Assembly: GCA_016790285.1 (NCBI GenBank)
Contig: JAEUPJ010000082.1
Coordinates: 1-33,941 of the forward strand
DNA length: 33,941 nt
Direction: 5' to 3'
Source of the DNA: Roseateles sp.
Lineage (GTDB): Bacteria > Pseudomonadota > Gammaproteobacteria > Burkholderiales > Burkholderiaceae_C
In this document: one piece after another, positions 10,283 through 18,100 of the stretch
Layout: every line of letters starts with the position of its first letter
Position numbering within the stretch: position 1 is the first letter of the stretch
Position numbers and translations under genes: made by a program
Notes under the pieces: model-generated
The model's input: the letters and a program-made list of their open reading frames with translations, nothing else
What the model was told of the DNA's origin: nothing
Databases searched by the model: none

Positions 10283-13200
10283 ATGAACCGGCTCGCGTGG
10301 GTCGCACGCCTGTGTGCCGCCCTGGCTCTGTTGCTGGCCCTGCTGCTGGCGCTGGCCTGGCCGGGCGCCGCCCGGGCCGAACCGGCGCGGCCGCTCGCGG
10401 AGTTCGCCCACACGCGCTGGATGGTGGACCAGGGCGCCCCGGCCGACATCTGGACGCTGGCGCTGTCGCCGTCCGGCACGTTGTGGCTGGGCACCGGCCT
10501 GGGCCTGTTCCGCTTCGATGGCGTGAGGTTCGAGCGTTATGCGCTGAGGCCGGGGCAGCGGCTCACGTCCAACAACATCAATGCGCTGCATATCGAGCCC
10601 GATGGCGACGTCTGGATCGGGCTGTACGCAGGCGGTGCGGCCCATCTGCACGACGGTCATGTCACGGCCTTCGGCGAGGCGCAGGGGCTGCCGGGCGGAC
10701 GCGTGCTGCGCTTTGCGCGCGGGCCCGACGGCGTGCTCTGGGCCGCGGCGGGTGACGGCCTGGCGCGGTTCGACGGCCAGCGCTGGCACCGCGTGGGCGC
10801 GGAGCGGCAGTTCCATGACGCGGGCGCCGACTATGTGTTCGTGGACCGCCGCGGGGTGCTGTGGGTCGCGGGCACGCGCCGGCTCTACTGGCTGGCACCC
10901 GGCAGCCAAGGCTTCCACGACACGGGCGAGGTCGTGTCGCGCTCTGCCGTGCTGGCGCAGGACCGCGCCGGCCGGATCTGGCTGGCGGACGGCTTGCGCG
11001 GCACCCGGCCGCTGCCCGACTACGCGGGCGGCGCGGCGCCTGCCGCCGCGGCGTTGAACGGGCCGCTGAAGACGCCGGACGCGCCCCTTGTGCGCGCCAA
11101 GCAGATGCTGTTCGCCGAGGACGGCAGCCTCTGGCTCACGGACGCCGGCGTGGGCGTGCGCCGCGTGCGCGACGCCTCCGCGGTGCCCAGCGGCCAGAGT
11201 CTCTCGGCCGCCGATGGGCTGGAGCTGTTCTCGCGGGACGACGGGCTGCCCGCCAATGTCGTCGTGCCCCTGGTGCAGGGCCTGGACGGTGAAGTCTGGG
11301 TGGGCAGCAACCAGGGCCTTGCCAGCTTCAGGCCGCAGCGGCTGCACCGCCTGTCGGCCCTCGGGGGCAGCGAGCCGGCAGGCTTCACGGTGGCTGCGGC
11401 GGGCGAGGGCGTGCTGGTGTTCAGCGGGCGGCGCGCCATGCGCTGGGCGCCGCCGCAGCCGCCGCAGGCGGTGCCGGTGGACCAGCACTTCCGCGCCGCC
11501 ATTCGCGACGCCACGGGCACCCTCTGGCTGGTGCATGCCGATGGCATCTGGCGTGAGCGTGAGGGCCGGCGCGAGCGGGTCTGGCTGTATGCCGAACGGC
11601 GCAACTACGGGGTGCAGGCCTTCGCCCCCGACCAGCGTGGCGGCGGCTGGCTGTCGGCCCCCGGCGCCGGTGTCTTTCACCTCGGCATGGGCGGCGTGCG
11701 GCACGAGCCGCGGCTGGAGCTGGCGGGCGCGCTGCCCACGGCGATTGCCGTGGGGCCGGACGGTGTGGCCTGGTTCGGCTACGACAACGCGCTGCTGCGC
11801 CTGGCCGGCGACGCGCTGCAGGCCTACACGCCCGAGGGCGGCGTGCACGTGGGCCGGGCCACGACGTTGCACGCCGGCCCCGGCGGGCGGCTGTACTTTG
11901 GCGGCGAGGCGGGTTTCGCCCGCTTCGACGGGCAGCACTTCCTGCAGCTCACGGCCGAGCACGAGGATGTGTTCCAGCACGTGTCTGGCGTCGTCGAGAC
12001 GGCCGCTGGCGACGTGTGGCTCAACGGTGGCCGCGGGCTGGTGCAGGTGCCGGCGGCCGAGCTGGCGCGTGCAGCGGCGAACGGCCCCTTGCGGCCCCAC
12101 TACCGCCTGCTGGACTGGCGCGACGGCCTGCCCGGCATCGCCCTGCAGGCCACGCCCGTGCCCACGCTGGTGCAGGACAGCCAGCAGCGGCTCTGGGTGG
12201 TGACCAATGGCGGCGTGGCCTGGCTGGACCCGGCGCGTGCCATCGGAAGCCAGCGCGCGGTGGCCGTGGACATCCTCGGCCTGCGCGCCGGCGACCGCAG
12301 CTACCGGGCCGAGCCCGACCTCGTGCTGCCGGCCGGCACGCGCAGCGCCGTCATCCGCTACGCGGCCCTGACCCTGACGGCGGCCGACCGCGCGCGCTTT
12401 CGCTACCGGCTCGACGGCGTGGACGCCGATTGGCAGGACGCCGACACGCGGCGCGAGGCTGCGTACGCCAATCTCGGCCCGGGCGACTACCGCTTTCGCG
12501 TGCTGGCGGCCAACAGCGATGGCGTGTGGAGCTCCGAGGAGGCGGTGCTGGCCTTTCGCATTGCCCCGCTGCTGTGGCAGCGGCCGGTGTTTGCCGTCGC
12601 CTGCGCGGCGCTGGTGCTGTTCCTGTTGGCCGTGGCCTACCTGCTGCGCACCCGTGCGATGGCGGCCGGCCTCAAACGCCAGCTGGAAGCCCGCCACCGC
12701 GAGCGCGAACGCATTGCCCGCGAGCTGCACGACACCCTGCTGCAGAGCACGCAGGGGCTCATCCTCAACATCCAGGGCGCCGTCGCGACCCTGCCCGAGG
12801 CGGACACCCTGCGCCTGCGGATCGAGCGGCTGCTGGACCGTGCCGACGAGGTGGCCGTCGAGGCCCGCGACCGCGTGATGGACCTGCGCACGGCGGCCGT
12901 CCACGGGCAGCACCTGCTGGACACGCTGGAGGTGCTGGGCACCGCCCTGGCCCCGGAGGGCGTGGCCTTCCGCGTGGCCAGCCACGGCCACCCGCGAACC
13001 GTGGAGCGCACGGTCAGCGACCAGCTGGGCTGCATCGCCCAGGAGGCCCTGCGCAACGCCTTCGCCCACGCGCAGGCGCGGCGCATCGAGGTGGTGCTGA
13101 GCTATGGGTTCAGCGAGCTGGTGCTCACCGTGCGTGACGATGGCGTCGGCATCCCCGACGCCTGGGTGCAGGGTGGCGGGCGCCCCGGCCATTGGGGCCT

Positions 13201-13327
13201 GGCCGGCATGCAGGAGCGGGCGCAGGCCATCGGGGCCCGTGTGCACCTGGTGCGTCCGCAGCAGGGGGGCACGACGGTGGAGGTCCGGGTGCCGGCGGGC
13301 ATCGCCTACGTCCAGGAGGACGCTTAG
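10283..13327 (+). CDS. sensor histidine kinase with two-component propeller and Y_Y_Y domains
   Basis: A 1014-residue membrane sensor. The ATG at 10283 starts a signal peptide (hydrophobic run to GAARA at about residue 33). Residues about 40-680 contain repeated propeller blades of the Reg_prop type (for example TLWLGTGLGLFRFDG, DVWIGLYAGGA, EVWVGSNQGLASF), predicted to form periplasmic seven-bladed propellers. Residues about 690-765 match a Y_Y_Y domain (RYRLDGVDADW, YRFRVLAANSDG). A single membrane helix (about 768-790) leads to a coiled dimerisation region with the phospho-acceptor His816 in ARELHDTLLQ, the HisKA_3 (NarX-type) box. The HATPase domain follows, with N box NAFAHA (about 923-928), DDGVGIP (about 952) and GLAGMQERA (about 972). 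HisKA_3 kinases usually pair with a LuxR/NarL-type regulator, but none is adjacent. The ligand is unknown. Confidence 0.93.
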   Translation: MNRLAWVARLCAALALLLALLLALAWPGAARAEPARPLAEFAHTRWMVDQGAPADIWTLALSPSGTLWLGTGLGLFRFDGVRFERYALRPGQRLTSNNINALHIEPDGDVWIGLYAGGAAHLHDGHVTAFGEAQGLPGGRVLRFARGPDGVLWAAAGDGLARFDGQRWHRVGAERQFHDAGADYVFVDRRGVLWVAGTRRLYWLAPGSQGFHDTGEVVSRSAVLAQDRAGRIWLADGLRGTRPLPDYAGGAAPAAAALNGPLKTPDAPLVRAKQMLFAEDGSLWLTDAGVGVRRVRDASAVPSGQSLSAADGLELFSRDDGLPANVVVPLVQGLDGEVWVGSNQGLASFRPQRLHRLSALGGSEPAGFTVAAAGEGVLVFSGRRAMRWAPPQPPQAVPVDQHFRAAIRDATGTLWLVHADGIWREREGRRERVWLYAERRNYGVQAFAPDQRGGGWLSAPGAGVFHLGMGGVRHEPRLELAGALPTAIAVGPDGVAWFGYDNALLRLAGDALQAYTPEGGVHVGRATTLHAGPGGRLYFGGEAGFARFDGQHFLQLTAEHEDVFQHVSGVVETAAGDVWLNGGRGLVQVPAAELARAAANGPLRPHYRLLDWRDGLPGIALQATPVPTLVQDSQQRLWVVTNGGVAWLDPARAIGSQRAVAVDILGLRAGDRSYRAEPDLVLPAGTRSAVIRYAALTLTAADRARFRYRLDGVDADWQDADTRREAAYANLGPGDYRFRVLAANSDGVWSSEEAVLAFRIAPLLWQRPVFAVACAALVLFLLAVAYLLRTRAMAAGLKRQLEARHRERERIARELHDTLLQSTQGLILNIQGAVATLPEADTLRLRIERLLDRADEVAVEARDRVMDLRTAAVHGQHLLDTLEVLGTALAPEGVAFRVASHGHPRTVERTVSDQLGCIAQEALRNAFAHAQARRIEVVLSYGFSELVLTVRDDGVGIPDAWVQGGGRPGHWGLAGMQERAQAIGARVHLVRPQQGGTTVEVRVPAGIAYVQEDA

Positions 13328-13362
13328 CCCGCCGGGGCGGTCCGTCCGCGGGCCGCCGGCGG
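13328..13362 (+). terminator. GC hairpin after the sensor kinase gene
   Basis: CCGCCGG (13329-13335) pairs with CCGGCGG (13356-13362), and an inner stem GCGG/CCGC surrounds TCCGT. It begins directly after the kinase stop and ends about 14 bases before the next gene. No T run, so only a weak terminator candidate, and the next gene may be read through. Confidence 0.25.
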
Positions 13363-13376
13363 TCGAGAATGTCTGC

Positions 13377-14045
13377 ATGCACGTTCGTCATCTGCGCTAC
13401 CTCGCCCTCACGCGACGCCATCCGTCGGCCATCCTGCTGCTGGTGCAGCTCGCCGGCCTGCTGCTGTATCCGCTGCTGGACGGCACCCAGGCCGGCCGGC
13501 TGGGCTTGAGCGCATTTGGCGTCGCGGTGCTCGTGGTCACGACGCGCATGGTCCGGCGCACGCCCGGCCTCACCTGGGTCAGCCTGTGCCTGGCGCTGCC
13601 CGCCATCGTGCTGCTGGTGCTGCAGGCGGTGTTCGGCATGCCGGCGCTGCTGCCGTGGTCTGCGGGCCTGGAGGCGCTGTTCTACTTCTACGCCGCCGCC
13701 AGCCTCGTGGCCTACATGATGGAAGACACCCGGGCGACGACCGACGAGCTCTTCGCGGCCGGGGCCACCTTCACGCTGCTGGCCTGGGCCTTCACGTACG
13801 CGTTTGTCGTGGTGCAGGCGCTGGAGCCCGGCAGCTTTCTGGCGGCCGTGAACCCCGAGCAGCCGCGCAGCTGGACGGAGCTGATGTTCCTGAGCTTTGC
13901 GCTGTTGTCGAGCACCGGCATCGGCGACGTCATCCCCGTGCGCCCGCTGGCCCGCGGCCTGGCGAGCCTGGAGATGCTGGTGGGCGTGATGTACCTCGCC
14001 GTGGTGGTGTCGCGGCTGGTGGGGTTGACGCTGTTGAAGCGTTGA
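13377..14045 (+). CDS. six-helix potassium-channel family membrane protein
   Basis: A 222-residue protein with about six hydrophobic helices and a pore loop between the last two. The selectivity-filter motif reads SSTGIGD (Ser178-Asp184), a variant of the potassium-channel signature T-x-G-[YFI]-G-D, followed by VIPV and a last helix. This places it in the Ion_trans_2 (bacterial two-TM-pore) superfamily. There is no recognisable cytoplasmic RCK/TrkA-N domain, no regular voltage-sensor arginines, and the N terminus is short. It probably conducts K+ across the inner membrane, but selectivity is not proven by the Ile variant. The gene begins 49 bases after the sensor kinase stop on the same strand and may be cotranscribed. 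It converges with the phosphatase gene, 10 bases away. Confidence 0.82.
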   Translation: MHVRHLRYLALTRRHPSAILLLVQLAGLLLYPLLDGTQAGRLGLSAFGVAVLVVTTRMVRRTPGLTWVSLCLALPAIVLLVLQAVFGMPALLPWSAGLEALFYFYAAASLVAYMMEDTRATTDELFAAGATFTLLAWAFTYAFVVVQALEPGSFLAAVNPEQPRSWTELMFLSFALLSSTGIGDVIPVRPLARGLASLEMLVGVMYLAVVVSRLVGLTLLKR

Positions 14046-14055
14046 GCCTGTGGCG

Positions 14056-14607
14056 TCAGGGCGTGGGCGGAGGCTCGAGCCGCCCGAGCACCAGCGGCGC
14101 ACCGTTCGTCCATCGCATCGCCACGCCTTCGCCGGAGGCCGGGAAGATGCCGGTCAGGCCCGTGATGTTGACCTGGTGCGTCACCACGACCAGCACGCCG
14201 GGGCCGCGCCAGGCGGCGAGCCGTGTGCGGGCGTCGGCCAGGCTGGCCGCCTCTCGGTCGGCTTGCTCGAAGAAGGAGGCGAAGGCCGACTCGGGTTGCA
14301 CCGCCAAGCCCGGGAAGGCCAGCCGCGCGGTCTCCAGCGTGCGGCACCAGGGCGAGGCCCACACGGCGCCAACGCGAAGCGTGCCGAGCCGCGCCCTCAG
14401 GGCCTGTCCGATACGCCGGGCCTGCTCGCGGCCGGCGTCGCTGAGGTTGCGCTGCGTGCTGCAGTCCCCGGGCTTGAAGCCCGGTGGGTCACCGCCGCCC
14501 GGGGCGAGGGCGTGGCGGTAGAGCACCACGTCGCCCTCGCGCAGCTCCAGCGACCAGGCAGGCGGGTTCAGGCACAGGGCCAGCAGGCAGGCGAGGGCGG
14601 CTTTCAT
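14056..14607 (-). CDS. exported histidine phosphatase family protein
   Basis: A 183-residue protein. Residues 1-19 form a signal peptide (MKAALACLLALCLNPPAWS). The catalytic box is YRHA (Arg31, His32), a form of the RHG motif of the histidine acid phosphatase/phosphoglycerate mutase clan. The second Arg is in SPWCRTLETA and the second His in VVTHQVNITG, so the four core active-site residues are present. The family transfers phosphate through phospho-His; substrate could be a small phosphoester in the periplasm. The protein is short, like SixA-type or broad phosphatases, and lacks a large cap domain. It is transcribed toward the channel gene and away from nothing obvious; the 106 bases upstream contain a 16-base direct repeat. 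Confidence 0.87.
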   Translation of the reverse strand: MKAALACLLALCLNPPAWSLELREGDVVLYRHALAPGGGDPPGFKPGDCSTQRNLSDAGREQARRIGQALRARLGTLRVGAVWASPWCRTLETARLAFPGLAVQPESAFASFFEQADREAASLADARTRLAAWRGPGVLVVVTHQVNITGLTGIFPASGEGVAMRWTNGAPLVLGRLEPPPTP

Positions 14608-14658
14608 GGGCGTCGATTCTGGAAGACGCCCGCCGCCCGCGCTGAGCCTCAGGGCATT

Positions 14659-14701
14659 GGCCCTGCGCCGTGCCGGCCTGTGGTCGGCCCTGTGCCGTGC
14701 C
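14659..14701. repeat. imperfect 16-base direct repeat, period 27
   Basis: GGCCCTGCGCCGTGCC (14659-14674) recurs as GGCCCTGTGCCGTGCC (14686-14701), one mismatch. It lies in the 106-base space between the start of the phosphatase gene and the end of the PAP2 gene. Two copies only; it could be a binding site pair for the phosphatase promoter or a small duplication. Confidence 0.45.
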
Positions 14702-14713
14702 TTGCAGTAGCGC

Positions 14714-16711
14714 TCAGACGCCGTCCAGGCGCACTTGCACGGCGTCGGGCAGGTAGGTCACCGTCACCTTGCTGAAGCCGGGCACCGTCACGTTGGCGAA
14801 GCGCCCCTTGCGCTGCGCCGCGCGCAGCACGGTGAGGGTGTCGCCCACCTTGGGCGAGGCGCCGCGAAAGCTCACCTTCAACTCGCCGCCGGCGATGCTG
14901 GCCGTGCCCTGCGTCTGCAGCAGCCCGGCGCCGTCGCTGCCCAGCAGCAGGCTCAACGTGCCGGCGGTCTGCGTGTAGGCGCCCGCCACGAGCAGCGCGC
15001 CGGGGCTGGCGACCTCCAGCGTGCCGCCCTTGACATACACGTCGCCGGTGCCGAAGGCCGCGTTGGCGTCGGCGGCGAGCGTGCCGGCCGCGAGCACCGT
15101 GCCGCCGCTGAAGGTGTTGGCGCCGGCCAGGCGCAGCATGCCGCTGCCGAGCTTGGACAGGCGGCCCTTGCCGGTGATGTTGTTGCGCCAGCTGTCACGC
15201 GCATGGAAGCCGCCGAGCGCCGCGTCCATCGTGACGCTGACGTCACCGTTGAACGCACCGTAGCCGTCCGCGGCGGCGAACAGGTTCAGGCGCCCCCAGC
15301 CTTCGACGTCGTTGCCCAGCGGGTCGCCGGAGTCGAGCGCAGTGGTCTTGAGCACCACCCGACGCTGTTCGGCGCTGAGGTAGGGCAAGCGGGTTTCTAG
15401 CAGCACCTCTGCGGCCTTGGGCACGCTGGCGGGCTGGCCGGCGGCACCGGTGCTGCCCAGGCCGTACGTCAGGCGCTGCAGGTAGGTCTTGCGCCAGGCG
15501 GCGGTGTCGGCAAAGCGGTCGTAGTCGACCGCCGCGGTGTCACTGGTCTTGGCCGTGTGGGCGTAGGCGTTCAGCGCCACGGCATCGGCAACGCTCGCCT
15601 GGCTGATCAGGTAGTTCTGGGCCTGCGACACGGCCGCGGCCTTGACGGTGGGCGTGTAGTAGCTGGCGCTGGCCAGGCTGTAGGCCACCACGGCCGTGGC
15701 CTGCACGCGGCCGCCCATCACGTCCAGCGGCGAGTGCATGCCCGCGAGGATGCGGTTCTCGCCCATCTCCATGGCGCGCGCCACCAGCTCCTGGTAGCGC
15801 TGCGGCACGAGGTAGGCCATGGCCAGCGTGTTCCGCCAGGCTTCGGCGGTGTGCCCGCTCGGGAAGCCGCCGTCCGTCGTGGGCGTGCTGCTCTTGGCGG
15901 ACTCCAGCGCCGGCACCACCTTCACGTCGCTGCTCCAGCGCCAGGGTCGGGCGTACTTGTAGAAGCGCTTGGCGGGCTCGGTGGAGCCGTCGGCGATGTT
16001 GGCGATGAAGTCCACCGCCAGGCCCAGCTTGGCATTGCCGGCGGAGCCGACGCCCAGGTTGTTGCCCGCGTCGTTGACGGCCGGTGTCACGGGCTGGTTG
16101 GCGTCCACGGCGGCGATGGTGGACGTCTGCCCCGCGCCCGCGCGCCATGCGCTGGTGAGCGGGCCCATGCCGTCGCTGACGCTGTAGCCCTTGGCACGGC
16201 GGTCATCGAGGTAGGCGGCCAGGGCCTGGGCCGGCGTGCGCGCCTGGGTGGCGGCCTTCACGTAGTTGATGTTGGCGGCGTGCACGGCCGCGTTCTTCAC
16301 GCTGCCGTCGGTGGCGTCGCCCGGGATGCCGCTCCAGGGCGAGGGGGTCACGGCCGGGCAGCCGTTGGCGGCGGCGAGCGTGACGCCCGCGTCGACCTTC
16401 GGGCTGCTAGGCGTCCACACGTCCAGGAAGCCCTGCAGCACGCGCACACCGGCATTGGTCTCCAGCGTCACCTGGCAGGGGTTGTTGCGCTGGTTGCTGG
16501 CGCCGGTGTCGACATAGGCCACGGTGCTGGGCAGCGGCGCGGTGGCGGTGCTGCCCAGGCCGGCAGGCTCGGCGGGCAGGGCGGTGATGCTGTCGTCATA
16601 GCCGCTGTCGTTTTTGCAGGCGGTCAGGCTCAGGGCCGAGGCCAGCAGCAGGACGAGCAGGCGCAGGCGGGGCGTGGTGCGGGAGGCTTGGAGCGGGGCG
16701 GGCAGGTGCAT
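14714..16711 (-). CDS. PAP2-type acid phosphatase lipoprotein with autotransporter-associated strand repeat
   Basis: A 665-residue protein. The ATG at 16711 gives a lipoprotein signal with lipobox LTAC (Cys32); a longer open frame upstream is antisense to the CoA transferase and is rejected. The vanadium-haloperoxidase/PAP2 phosphatase signature is complete: Lys248-x6-Arg255-Pro256, Pro284-Ser285-Gly286-His287, and Arg320-x5-His326-x3-Asp330 (MHSPLDV). The order is that of bacterial class A acid phosphatases. After about residue 500 a different region begins, with GMLRLAGANTFSGGTVLAAG, the hallmark of the autotransporter-associated beta strand repeat (PATR), and ends in a beta-rich tail, without an autotransporter barrel. 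Lipidation at Cys32 would hold it to a membrane, with the phosphatase outside the cytoplasm. The substrate is not known. Confidence 0.88.
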   Translation of the reverse strand: MHLPAPLQASRTTPRLRLLVLLLASALSLTACKNDSGYDDSITALPAEPAGLGSTATAPLPSTVAYVDTGASNQRNNPCQVTLETNAGVRVLQGFLDVWTPSSPKVDAGVTLAAANGCPAVTPSPWSGIPGDATDGSVKNAAVHAANINYVKAATQARTPAQALAAYLDDRRAKGYSVSDGMGPLTSAWRAGAGQTSTIAAVDANQPVTPAVNDAGNNLGVGSAGNAKLGLAVDFIANIADGSTEPAKRFYKYARPWRWSSDVKVVPALESAKSSTPTTDGGFPSGHTAEAWRNTLAMAYLVPQRYQELVARAMEMGENRILAGMHSPLDVMGGRVQATAVVAYSLASASYYTPTVKAAAVSQAQNYLISQASVADAVALNAYAHTAKTSDTAAVDYDRFADTAAWRKTYLQRLTYGLGSTGAAGQPASVPKAAEVLLETRLPYLSAEQRRVVLKTTALDSGDPLGNDVEGWGRLNLFAAADGYGAFNGDVSVTMDAALGGFHARDSWRNNITGKGRLSKLGSGMLRLAGANTFSGGTVLAAGTLAADANAAFGTGDVYVKGGTLEVASPGALLVAGAYTQTAGTLSLLLGSDGAGLLQTQGTASIAGGELKVSFRGASPKVGDTLTVLRAAQRKGRFANVTVPGFSKVTVTYLPDAVQVRLDGV

Positions 16712-16791
16712 GGGAGCGGGGAGTGACAGCGTTGGCAAAAGCGCGGCAGTGTGCTGACGCTGAGTGACCGTGGCGTGACGACGGCCGCACC

Positions 16792-16812
16792 GCTGTCGGC
16801 TTCGCCGACAGC
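16792..16812. repeat. perfect hairpin in divergent promoter region
   Basis: GCTGTCGGC and GCCGACAGC form a 9-bp stem with a TTC loop, 62 bases before the CoA transferase start and 81 bases from the PAP2 gene start. Form and size resemble REP-type palindromes, but I saw no second copy in the window. It could be an operator for the divergent pair. Confidence 0.5.
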
Positions 16813-16873
16813 CAACCCTGCAAGCGCCACATCCGCAGGGATGGCCGGGCGCCGCCGTCGCACACTGGCGGTC

Positions 16874-18100
16874 ATGAATGCTTCCGCTGCCACGCCTGCC
16901 AGCCCTGCCGCACTCGCCGGCCTCAAGGTCGTCGAACTCGGCCAGCTCATCGCCGGCCCGTTCGCGGCCAAGACATTGGCCGACTTCGGTGCCGACGTCA
17001 TCAAGATCGAGCCGCCCGGCACGGGCGACCCCCTGCGCAAGTGGCGTCTGCTGCTGGACGGCACCTCGGTGTGGTGGCAGGTGCAGTCGCGCAACAAGCG
17101 CTCGCTGGCGCTGGACCTGCGCACGCCCGAGGGGCAGGACGTGGTGCGCCGCCTGGCCGCCGAAGCCGACGTGCTGATCGAGAACTTCCGCCCCGGCGCG
17201 ATGGAAGCCTGGGGCCTGGGGCCCGACACGCTGATGGCCGCCAACCCGCGCCTCATCGTGCTGCGCGTGAGCGGCTACGGGCAGACCGGCCCCTACCGCG
17301 ACCGCCCGGGCTTCGGCGTGGTGGCCGAGGCCATGGGCGGGCTGCGCCACCTCACGGCCGAGCCGGGCCGCGTGCCGGTGCGCGTGGGCGTGAGCATCGG
17401 CGACACGCTGGCGGCGCTGCACGGCGTCATCGGCATCCTGCTGGCGCTGCAGCACCGCCACGTGAGCGGGCGGGGGCAGGTCATCGACGTGGCGTTGTAC
17501 GAAGCCGTCTTCAACTGCATGGAGAGCCTGCTGCCCGAGTACAGCGCGTTCGGCGTGGTGCGCGAGGCGGCGGGCAGCGCCATGCCGGGCATAGCGCCCA
17601 CCAACGCCTACCGCTGCCAGGACGGCGGCTACGCCCTCATCGCCGGCAACGGCGACAGCATCTTTCGCCGCCTCATGACGCTGATCCAGCGCGACGACCT
17701 CGGGCAGGACCCGACGCTGGCCGACAACGCCGGGCGCGTGGCCCGCGTGGCCGAGATCGACGCGGCCATCGGCGACTGGGCGGCGCGCCGCCCCGTGGCC
17801 GACGTGCTCGCCGCGCTGGACGGTGCCTCGGTGCCGGCCGGGCGCATCTACACCGTGGCCGACATCGCCGCCGACCCGCACTACCAGGCCCGCGGCATGC
17901 TGCAGCAGGTGCAGCTGCCGGGTTTGCCCGAGGGCCGGGCGCTGGCCGTGCCGGGCATCTGCCCGAAACTCTCGGCCACGCCTGGCCAGCACCGGCGCAA
18001 CGCCCCGGCGCTTGGCCAGGACACCGACGCGGTACTGAAGGAACTGGGGCTCAGCGCCGAGCAGGTTCAGCGCCTGCGCGAGCAGGGCATCGTCAACTGA
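16874..18100 (+). CDS. CaiB/BaiF (class III) CoA transferase
   Basis: A 408-residue enzyme of the family III CoA transferases. The ATG at 16874 precedes a short linker and then LKVVELGQLIAGPFAAKTLA and DFGADVIKIEPPG, the family start. Asp177 in VSIGDTLAALHG aligns with the aspartate that carries the acyl intermediate in formyl-CoA transferase. Further signatures are NKRSLALDL, ENFRPGAME and SGYGQTGPY. Such enzymes move CoA between carboxylic acids; the donor and acceptor here cannot be told. The gene is convergent with oleate hydratase and overlaps its 3' end by 8 bases. With the dienoyl-CoA isomerase nearby, a role in acyl-CoA metabolism is plausible. Divergent from the PAP2 gene. Confidence 0.94.
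   Translation: MNASAATPASPAALAGLKVVELGQLIAGPFAAKTLADFGADVIKIEPPGTGDPLRKWRLLLDGTSVWWQVQSRNKRSLALDLRTPEGQDVVRRLAAEADVLIENFRPGAMEAWGLGPDTLMAANPRLIVLRVSGYGQTGPYRDRPGFGVVAEAMGGLRHLTAEPGRVPVRVGVSIGDTLAALHGVIGILLALQHRHVSGRGQVIDVALYEAVFNCMESLLPEYSAFGVVREAAGSAMPGIAPTNAYRCQDGGYALIAGNGDSIFRRLMTLIQRDDLGQDPTLADNAGRVARVAEIDAAIGDWAARRPVADVLAALDGASVPAGRIYTVADIAADPHYQARGMLQQVQLPGLPEGRALAVPGICPKLSATPGQHRRNAPALGQDTDAVLKELGLSAEQVQRLREQGIVN

Noticed and set aside
8059-10494. 811-codon minus-strand frame opposite the M3 peptidase
   Set aside because: Antisense to a gene with an intact HEWGH active site; no domain seen in the reverse product.
10217-13378. 1053-codon minus-strand open frame opposite the sensor kinase
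   Set aside because: Shadow of the kinase gene: the plus strand has clear propeller, HisKA_3 and HATPase motifs, while the antisense product has none.
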